The translations under genes and the position numbers were made by a program. A stretch of DNA of 64,000 bases from JBBROS01 sp965199595 (GTDB taxonomy: Bacteria > Pseudomonadota > Alphaproteobacteria > Acetobacterales > Acetobacteraceae), in assembly GCA_965199595.1 (NCBI GenBank), contig OZ241182.1, forward strand, positions 1,116,001-1,180,000. The letters are read 5' to 3'. Within the stretch, counting starts at the first letter, position 1. The number at the start of each line of letters is the position of its first letter. Below the pieces are notes generated by a model. The model searched no databases and was not told where the DNA came from. It worked only from the letters and a program-made list of their open reading frames with translations. Shown here piece after piece: positions 58,445 through 64,000 of the stretch.

Positions 58445-59946
58445 ACGACGGGGAAGACCAGGGTCCCGGCGGGGTGGTGCAGGCGGTGCCGTCCAGCCGG
58501 GCGCTGTTCTTCCAGGTGTATCCCTCGATCGTGCTGCCGATGTTCCTGGCGGCGATCGACAGCACCATCGTCGCCACCGCGCTGCCCAACATCGCCGCCA
58601 GCCTGGGTGACGTGGAGCGCATCTCCTGGGTGGTGGTGTCGTACCTGATGGCGACCACCATCGCCGCTGCGGTGTATGGGCGGCTGGGCGATGCCATGGG
58701 GCGCAAGCGGCTGCTGATGGTGTCGCTGGTGGTGTTCGTGGTTGCCTCCGTGCTGTGTGCCCTGGCGCCGACCATGCTGTTCCTGGTGGGCGCGCGGGTG
58801 CTGCAGGGCATTGGCGGCGGCGGGCTGATGACGCTGTGCCAGGCGCTGGTGGGCGAGGTGGTGCCGCCGCGGGAGCGGGGGCGCATCCAGGGCTACATGG
58901 CGGCGGTGTACATGATGGCCTCCACCTTCGGCCCCGTCGCGGGCGGGTGGCTGACGCAGCATTTCGGCTGGGCCTCGGTGTTCATGGTCAACCTGCCGCT
59001 GGGGCTGCTGGCGCTGCTGCTGGCCTCGCGGCTGCAGAGCCGGCCCGGCACGGGTGGGCGGCTGCGGTTCGACTGGCTGGGGCTCGCGTTCTTCACGGGG
59101 TTCGTGGTGTCGCTGCTGCTGGCGCTGGAGCAGGGGCAGCGGTTCTCGGCGGCGGCGGTGCCGGGCATCCTGGCGTGGCTGGTGGTTGCGGTGGTGTCGA
59201 TGGTGCTGCTGCTGCGGCAGGAGCGGCGGGCGGCATCACCGCTGATCCCGGTGAAGCTGCTGCGCCATGCCGCGATCTGGCGGGCGGATGCCATGGGGGC
59301 CTGCGTGGGGGCGACCATCATCTCGACCGTGACGTTCATGCCGATCTATCTGCAGGTGGTGCGCGGCATCCCGCCGGAGCGGGTGGGGCTCATCATGCTG
59401 CCGCTGACGGCCGGGATCGCGCTGGGGGCGATGTTCACCGGGCGGATGATCAGTGTCACCGGGCGGACGGCGATCTTTCCGTCGGTCGGGCAGGTGAGCG
59501 TCACGGCGTGCCTGCTGGTGCTGGGGTTTGGCGGTGCGACCCTGCCGATCAGCGTGCTGCCCTGGCTGTTCCTGGTGCTGTCGATGTCGATCGGGACCAC
59601 CATGCCGGTGGTGAACGTGACGGTGCAGGCGGTGGCGGGACCGAAGAACCTGGGGGCGGCCGCGGCTTCGGTGCAGTTCACCCGATCCATCGGCGGCGCG
59701 CTGGGGGCGGCGACGGTGGGGGCGGTGCTGTTCGCCACGCTGGCGCTGCGGGACCCGGCGGTGGCCGGGCTGTTCGCCGATGTGGTGGAGCGGGGGCCGG
59801 CGGTGCTGGCCGGGATGAGCAACGCGGCCCGGGTTGAGCTGGGCGGACAGATCGCCGGGGCGTTCCGGGCGGCGTTCCTGACGATCGCCTGCTTCAGCGG
59901 GCTGGCGCTGGTGCTGGCCTGGTCGTTGCCGGTGCGGCGGATCTAG
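58441..59946 (+). CDS. MFS transporter, DHA2-type multidrug exporter
   Basis: The 501-residue protein has 14 predicted membrane helices. It has the early DHA2 motif LAAIDSTIVATALPNIA, the loop RLGDAMGRKRLL (motif A), GARVLQGIGGGGLMTLCQALVGE and GPVAGGWLTQHFGWASVFMVNLP (motif C). It is typical of EmrB/QacA-like drug exporters; the substrate is unknown. It overlaps accA by an ATGA, perhaps only a read-through arrangement. No MFP or TolC partner is adjacent. Confidence 0.9.
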   Translation: MNDGEDQGPGGVVQAVPSSRALFFQVYPSIVLPMFLAAIDSTIVATALPNIAASLGDVERISWVVVSYLMATTIAAAVYGRLGDAMGRKRLLMVSLVVFVVASVLCALAPTMLFLVGARVLQGIGGGGLMTLCQALVGEVVPPRERGRIQGYMAAVYMMASTFGPVAGGWLTQHFGWASVFMVNLPLGLLALLLASRLQSRPGTGGRLRFDWLGLAFFTGFVVSLLLALEQGQRFSAAAVPGILAWLVVAVVSMVLLLRQERRAASPLIPVKLLRHAAIWRADAMGACVGATIISTVTFMPIYLQVVRGIPPERVGLIMLPLTAGIALGAMFTGRMISVTGRTAIFPSVGQVSVTACLLVLGFGGATLPISVLPWLFLVLSMSIGTTMPVVNVTVQAVAGPKNLGAAAASVQFTRSIGGALGAATVGAVLFATLALRDPAVAGLFADVVERGPAVLAGMSNAARVELGGQIAGAFRAAFLTIACFSGLALVLAWSLPVRRI

Positions 59947-59956
59947 GGGATCGGCA

Positions 59957-59975
59957 CCTCTCCCCAGGGGAGAGG
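59957..59975. terminator. Inverted repeat between convergent MFS and peroxiredoxin genes
   Basis: CCTCTCCCC and GGGGAGAGG flank a single A. With a realistic loop this gives a 7-bp GC-rich stem between two convergent genes. No T tract follows on the plus strand; it may be a weak bidirectional terminator or a common intergenic repeat. Confidence 0.4.
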
Positions 59976-59994
59976 GCCTTGCGGTCGGGGTGGC

Positions 59995-60630
59995 TCAGCT
60001 GCCCTTTACGTCCACGTAGCGGAGATAGGGGGTCTGGGCGTCCCAGCCCTGGGGGAAGCGGAGCTTGGCGTCGGCGTCGCTGACGGAGGGGACGATGATG
60101 GCGCGGTCGCCGGGCTTCCAGTTGACGGGGGTGGCGACCTTCTGGGCGTCGGTGAGCTGCAGGCTGTCGATGACGCGGAGGATCTCGTCGAAGTTGCGGC
60201 CGGTGCTGGGCGGGTAGATCATCATCAGGCGGACCTTTTTCGCCGGGTCGATGATGAAGACGGTGCGGACGGTGACGCTGGGGTCGGCGTCCGGGTGGAC
60301 CATGCCGTAGAGGGTGCTGACCTTGCGGTCGCCATCCGCGATCATGGGGAAGTTGACGCTCTGGCCCTGGGTGCGAAGGATGTCGGCGTTCCAGGCGCCG
60401 TGGTTCTCCAGCGTGTCGACGCTGAGGCCGATGATCCTGGTGTTGCGCTCGTCGAATTGCGGCTTGAGGCGGGCGGCCTCGCCGAGTTCGGTGGTGCAGA
60501 CGGGGGTGAAGTCCTTGGGGTGGCTGAACAGCACGCCCCAGCTGGTGCCCAGCCAGTCGTGGAAGTGGATGAGGCCTTGGCTGGTCAGCTGCTCGAAGTC
60601 CGGGGCGATCTGGCCCAGTTGGATGGTCAT
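59995..60630 (-). CDS. Peroxiredoxin, 1-Cys type
   Basis: The 211-residue protein has the peroxidatic Cys45 in HPKDFTPVCTTELGEAA and contains no other cysteine, so it is a 1-Cys (Prx6-like) enzyme. The C-terminal DRAIIVPSVSDADAKLRFPQGW is typical. It reduces peroxides with an external thiol, often glutathione or ascorbate. It has an ATG start and is downstream of the CinA-N gene. Confidence 0.95.
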   Translation of the reverse strand: MTIQLGQIAPDFEQLTSQGLIHFHDWLGTSWGVLFSHPKDFTPVCTTELGEAARLKPQFDERNTRIIGLSVDTLENHGAWNADILRTQGQSVNFPMIADGDRKVSTLYGMVHPDADPSVTVRTVFIIDPAKKVRLMMIYPPSTGRNFDEILRVIDSLQLTDAQKVATPVNWKPGDRAIIVPSVSDADAKLRFPQGWDAQTPYLRYVDVKGS

Positions 60631-60661
60631 CGGAGTGCTCCTTGAAAGGCGGCCCTGGTGC

Positions 60662-61417
60662 TTAGACCGGGGGTTCGCCCTGGATGGGGGTGTGGTTCAT
60701 CGACGTGATCATCGCGGTGACTTCGGCGATGCAGGCGTCCAGTTCGGCGATGTCCACGCCCTTGGCGACCAGCGAGACGCCGTTTCCGGTGCCACGGTAG
60801 AAGGGGTAGCTGCCCAGGTCCACGCCGGGGTACCTGCCCTGGATCGCCCCCAGGCCGGCGGCGATGGCGCCTTCCGGCAGGCCGAACACGTGCACGGCGC
60901 GGGAGTCGACCGGGGTGCCGCCGGGCAGGCTGGGGCCGAGGGTGGACCACATGGCCTGCATGATGCGCGGCACGCCGGCCATGACATGCACGTTGCCCAT
61001 GGTGAAGCCCGGCGCGATGGAGACGCTGTTGTCGATCAGCGTGGCGCCGCGCGGCATGGTGGCCATGCGCTGCCGGGCCGCGTTGAACTCGCCGGGCCTG
61101 TAGTGCTTCTCCATGCGGGCGAAGGCCTCGGGGTGCGGCTCCCACGGGACGCCGAAGGCTGCGGCGACGCACTCGCTGGTGATGTCGTCATGGGTGGGGC
61201 CGATGCCGCCGGTGGTGAAGACGTGGTCGAACCTGGTGCGGGCCTCGTTGACGGCGGCGATGATGGTCTCGGCCACGTCCGGGATGATGCGGACCTCGCG
61301 CAGCGGCATGCCGATGGCGCCCAGGCCCTTGGCCAGGAAGTTGATGTTGAGGTCCTGGGTGCGGCCGGACAGGACTTCGTTGCCGATGACGAGCAGGCAG
61401 GCGGTGGGGTTGGACAC
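60662..61417 (-). CDS. Competence/damage-inducible protein A-like (MoaB/Mog fold)
   Basis: The 251-residue protein has CLLVIGNEVLSGRTQDLNINFLAKGLGAIGMPLREVRIIPD and DHVFTTGGIGPTHDDIT, the molybdopterin-binding (MoCF_BD) domain as in the N-terminal half of CinA. The nicotinamide deamidase half is absent, as in many alphaproteobacterial paralogs (pyrophosphatase-like). It probably hydrolyses ADP-ribose or FAD-type compounds in the nucleotide salvage context, but this is not shown. It lies after the GNAT-Nudix gene. Confidence 0.88.
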   Translation of the reverse strand: MSNPTACLLVIGNEVLSGRTQDLNINFLAKGLGAIGMPLREVRIIPDVAETIIAAVNEARTRFDHVFTTGGIGPTHDDITSECVAAAFGVPWEPHPEAFARMEKHYRPGEFNAARQRMATMPRGATLIDNSVSIAPGFTMGNVHVMAGVPRIMQAMWSTLGPSLPGGTPVDSRAVHVFGLPEGAIAAGLGAIQGRYPGVDLGSYPFYRGTGNGVSLVAKGVDIAELDACIAEVTAMITSMNHTPIQGEPPV

Positions 61418-61444
61418 GGGTTTCTCCGGAGGGCCGAGCGGGTT

Positions 61445-62473
61445 TTACAGAAAGTCCCGCAGCAGGGACACCAGTGGCTTGTCGGCGGGCGGCATCTGGT
61501 AGTCGCCGAGGCGGCGGGGCTGCACCCAGGCGATGCCCTGACCCTCGCGCCCCTCCGGCGTGCCGGTCCAGCGGCGGCAGAGGTACAGCGGCATCAGCAG
61601 GTGGAAGCGCTCGTAGCCGTGGGAGGCGAAGGCGAAGGCGGCCAGGCAGCTTTCGGCGACGTCGATGCCCAGCTCCTCCCGCAGCTCACGGATCAGCGCG
61701 GCCTCGGGAGTTTCGCCGGGTTCGACCTTGCCGCCGGGGAACTCCCACAAGCCGGCCATGGACTTGCCTTCGGGCCGCCTTGTCAGCAGCACGCGGCCAT
61801 CGGTGTCGATCAGCCCGGCGGCGACGACGAGGACGATGGGCTTGCCGGGGGCGGGGGCAGAGCCGGGGGCGGGTTCGGCGGGCGGCGGCTCCGGCATGGG
61901 CTGGGCGATGGGGGCGAGGTCCTCGCGCAGCGCCTCGAAGTTGAGCACCGGGTGCTTGCCGCCGCGGGCCAGGAAGGCTTCCTCGCCACGGCCGGTTTCG
62001 CGGAACCCGGCGCGGCGCAGCACGGCGGCGGAGGCCGGGTTGTCGAGGGCGACGTGGGCCACCAGGCGGTCGAGATCGAGGTTCGCGAGCGCCCAGCGGG
62101 CGAGCCGGGCGATGGCCTCGGAGGCGACGCCATGGCCCCAGAAGCGGCGGCCGACCCAGTAGCCGAGATGGCCGGTGCGGGGCGACAAGTCGAGCCGGAG
62201 GCCGGCGCAGCCCAGGAGTTCGGCGCCCTCGTCCTGCCCGGTGATGGCGAGGTGGAAGCCGGTGCCGGCGGCGCTCTGCCGGGTGGTGGAGGCGATCCAT
62301 TCATCGGCGAGGTCGCGCGGGTAGGGGAAGGGCAGGCGGCTGAGGTTGCGCACCACGGCCCAGTCATTGACCAGGCGATGCAGGGCGGCGGCGTCGCTGG
62401 CCTGCAGCGGGCGGAGCAGCAACCGTTCCGTGGTGATGGGCGGGATGGCCTGGGCGGAACGCGGATCAGGCAC
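61445..62473 (-). CDS. Fused GNAT acetyltransferase and MutT/Nudix hydrolase
   Basis: The 342-residue protein has an N-terminal GNAT domain (TERLLLRPLQASDAAALHRLV, GYWVGRRFWGHGVASEAIARLARWA, LDNPASAAVLRRAGFRETG; residues ~15-180). A Pro-rich linker (~190-205) leads to a C-terminal Nudix domain with the full box GGKVEPGETPEAALIRELREELGI and LTRRPEGKSMAGLWEFPG, as in MutT 8-oxo-dGTP pyrophosphatases. The GTG start shares a base with the argJ TAG stop. Known MutT proteins are separate, so this is a fusion, possibly linking nucleotide sanitation to an acetyl transfer of unknown target. Confidence 0.88.
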   Translation of the reverse strand: MPDPRSAQAIPPITTERLLLRPLQASDAAALHRLVNDWAVVRNLSRLPFPYPRDLADEWIASTTRQSAAGTGFHLAITGQDEGAELLGCAGLRLDLSPRTGHLGYWVGRRFWGHGVASEAIARLARWALANLDLDRLVAHVALDNPASAAVLRRAGFRETGRGEEAFLARGGKHPVLNFEALREDLAPIAQPMPEPPPAEPAPGSAPAPGKPIVLVVAAGLIDTDGRVLLTRRPEGKSMAGLWEFPGGKVEPGETPEAALIRELREELGIDVAESCLAAFAFASHGYERFHLLMPLYLCRRWTGTPEGREGQGIAWVQPRRLGDYQMPPADKPLVSLLRDFL

Positions 62474-63702
62474 TAGCTGCGGTAGCTGCCGTTGATGTCG
62501 ATGTAGCCGTGCGTGAGGTCGCAGGTCCAGGCGGTCGCGAGGCCCTTGCCCAGGCCGAGGTCGACGGTGATCGCGATCTCGCGGCCCTTCATGTGCGCCA
62601 CCACGGGGGCTTCGTCGTAGCCCGGCACCACGGTGCCGTCGCGCGCCATCCAGGTGCCGCCCACGCCGACGCTCAGCTGGTCGCGGTCGGCGGGCTCGCC
62701 GGCCTTGCCCACGGCCATGACGATGCGGCCCCAGTTGGCGTCCTCGCCGGCGATGGCGGTTTTCACCAGGGGGGAGTTGGCGATGGACATGGCGACGCGC
62801 TTGGCGGACTTGTTGGAGACGGCGCCGGTCACGTCGATCCGGATCAGCTTCTGCGCGCCCTCGCCGTCGCGCACCACCTGGAGCGCCAGGTCCAGCAGCA
62901 GGCTGTCCAGGGCGTTGCGGAAGTCCCGCACGATGCGGGTGTCGTCCTTGTGGACGCGCCTGTGGTCGGTCTGGCCGGTGGCGAACAGCAGCACGGTGTC
63001 GCTGGTGGAGGTGTCGCTGTCGACCGTGGTGCAGTTGAAGCTGTGCTTCACGCCGCGGGACAGCATGTCCTGCAGCAGGGTGGCCGGGATGCGGGCGTCG
63101 GTGGCGATGAAGCACAGCATGGTGGCCATGTCGGGCGCGACCATGCCGGAGCCCTTGGCGATGCCGGTGATGCGCACCTCGGTGTCACCGATGCGGGCGG
63201 TGCGGGTGGCGGCCTTGGGGAAGGTGTCCGTGGTCATGATGCCGCGGGCGGCGGCTTCCCAGGCGCCGGTGTCCAGGCTTTCGTGCAGGGCGGGCAGGGC
63301 GGCGATCAGCTTCTCGTGCGGCAGGACCTCGCCGATGACGCCGGTGCTGGCGACGAAAACCTCGTGTGGGCCGCAGCCGACCAGGCGGGCGGCGGCCTTG
63401 GCGGTTTCTTCCACCGCACTGGCCCCGGCGCGGCCGGTGAAGACGTTGGCGTTGCCGGCATTGACCACCACGGCGCGGGCGCGGCCGCCCACCACGCCGT
63501 CCCGGCACCAGTCGATGGGCGCGCCGGGGCACTTGTTGCGGGTGAACACGCCGGCGACATGGGTGCCGGCCGGCATCTCGATCATCACCAGGTCCGTGCG
63601 GCCCTGGTAGCGGATGCCGGCCTGGGCGGCGCCGAGCTTCACGCCCGGCAGCGGCGGCAGGTCCGGCAGCGCGACGGCGAGGGGCGAGACGGGAAGGGCC
63701 AT
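62473..63702 (-). CDS. argJ: Bifunctional glutamate N-acetyltransferase/N-acetylglutamate synthase
   Basis: The 409-residue protein has the ArgJ autoprocessing site in KGSGMVAPDMATMLCFIATDA (cleavage before the Thr). It also has VVNAGNANVFTGRAG, NCTTVDSDTSTSDTVLLFATG and a C-terminal YIDINGSYRS. It transfers acetyl between N-acetylornithine and glutamate in arginine synthesis. The start is 4 nt after the stop of the parvulin gene, and the GNAT-Nudix gene overlaps its stop. Confidence 0.95.
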   Translation of the reverse strand: MALPVSPLAVALPDLPPLPGVKLGAAQAGIRYQGRTDLVMIEMPAGTHVAGVFTRNKCPGAPIDWCRDGVVGGRARAVVVNAGNANVFTGRAGASAVEETAKAAARLVGCGPHEVFVASTGVIGEVLPHEKLIAALPALHESLDTGAWEAAARGIMTTDTFPKAATRTARIGDTEVRITGIAKGSGMVAPDMATMLCFIATDARIPATLLQDMLSRGVKHSFNCTTVDSDTSTSDTVLLFATGQTDHRRVHKDDTRIVRDFRNALDSLLLDLALQVVRDGEGAQKLIRIDVTGAVSNKSAKRVAMSIANSPLVKTAIAGEDANWGRIVMAVGKAGEPADRDQLSVGVGGTWMARDGTVVPGYDEAPVVAHMKGREIAITVDLGLGKGLATAWTCDLTHGYIDINGSYRS

Positions 63703-63706
63703 CCTG

Positions 63707-64000
63707 CTACTTGCCCGGCGTGGGAGCCGAGGCCGGGGTGGGTGTCGTCCCCGGGGCGGCGGGCGCCGCGGCGGGGGAGTCGGTCATGGGCGTGCCGTCC
63801 TGATTGAACTTCTCGACGGTCAGCCCGGCCTTGGCCTGGGTCAGAACCTTGGTGACGCCTTCCTGGATCAGCGACTGGCGGATCTCGTCGCGTACCGTGT
63901 CCAGCGCCGGGGGCGGGGCGGTGCGGCGCTCCAGCAGCTTGATGACGTGCCAGCCGAAGCGGGTCTTGACGGGGGTCTCGGTGATCTCGCCGGGCTTGAG
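63707..64000 (-). CDS. Peptidylprolyl isomerase, parvulin type (partial, C-terminus)
   Basis: The last 97 residues of a protein run in from the window edge. LKPGEITETPVKTRFGWHVIKLLERRTAPPPALDTVRDEIRQSL matches the end of a PpiC/SurA-like rotamase domain, followed by a Pro/Ala/Thr-rich tail. It would be a periplasmic folding factor, but the signal peptide and most of the protein are outside the window. Upstream member of the argJ operon. Confidence 0.85.
   Translation of the reverse strand, partial: LKPGEITETPVKTRFGWHVIKLLERRTAPPPALDTVRDEIRQSLIQEGVTKVLTQAKAGLTVEKFNQDGTPMTDSPAAAPAAPGTTPTPASAPTPGK

Noticed and set aside
59957..59975. Inverted repeat as an insertion sequence end
   Set aside because: Only a single short palindrome exists, between convergent genes; a terminator or simple repeat is the more likely explanation.
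1..64000. CRISPR array, prophage or toxin-antitoxin system
   Set aside because: No regularly spaced repeats, phage structural genes or recognisable toxin-antitoxin pairs were seen on either strand.

Overview
The window comes from a very GC-rich alphaproteobacterial chromosome. Gene content and protein flavour point to the family Acetobacteraceae (Roseomonas/Rhodopila-like): a gluconate 2-dehydrogenase subunit 3-type protein, a fused shikimate kinase/3-dehydroquinate synthase, a phasin, a YbjN-proC pair, a SAM-II riboswitch before metZ, and frequent GTG/TTG starts. This assignment is inference from protein families; no database was searched. About 70 protein genes, one tRNA and one confident riboswitch are supported. 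No prophage, CRISPR array or intact insertion sequence was seen.

Layout. 1-4.0 kb: end of a dehydrogenase/membrane-protein cluster, a ThDP-dependent oxidase-like enzyme and a divergent SMP-30 lactonase. 4.06-4.2 kb: remnant of an IS481-like transposase. 4.36-9.87 kb: a protocatechuate (beta-ketoadipate) operon pcaH-pcaG-pcaB-pcaL(DC) ending in a branched-chain-amino-acid-type solute-binding protein. 9.88-13.6 kb: a frameshifted MmgE/PrpD gene and a molybdenum hydroxylase large subunit with Gln at the usual catalytic Glu. 13.7-16.2 kb: a chemoreceptor, then the small yeaQ-yidB stress operon. 16.2-18.6 kb: rplY-pth-ychF. 18.7-22.4 kb: small secreted protein, glycosyltransferase, phosphatase, GST and prs. 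22.5-27 kb: a tightly overlapping hldD-lgt-midA-pgeF-lipoprotein operon, divergent from ubiK.

27-34 kb: ubiK, ybjN-proC, a TetR/COQ9-like protein, a phasin, two spermidine/putrescine-type ABC permeases without partners, an MRJP-family secreted protein and a DegT-family aminotransferase. 34.3-38.9 kb: pncB-nadE-hypothetical-gltX operon with 4-nt overlaps. 39-43.9 kb: class II DAHP synthase, a GlcD-like oxidase, and phnC-phnD without phnE. 44-50 kb: rpmJ (C-minus L36), a glcDEF glycolate oxidase operon with a TPR protein, and folE. 50.3-52.3 kb: metZ-apaG under a SAM-II riboswitch, back-to-back with tRNA-Gly(CCC). 53-64 kb: an atypical methyltransferase, flavin reductase, aroKB, xerD, accA, an MFS exporter, a 1-Cys peroxiredoxin, a CinA-N protein, a GNAT-Nudix fusion, argJ and the tail of a parvulin.

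The most interesting non-coding signals are: a ~110-bp cloverleaf-like inverted-repeat element ending in an intrinsic terminator, sitting where phnE would be expected (41853-41962); a hairpin that sequesters the yeaQ ribosome-binding site; a 12-bp hairpin just before the molybdenum hydroxylase start; overlapping divergent promoters for hldD/ubiK, with hldD apparently leaderless; and abutting divergent promoters for metZ/tRNA-Gly. I see no clear multi-gene system of unknown type; most genes are recognisable metabolism and housekeeping.
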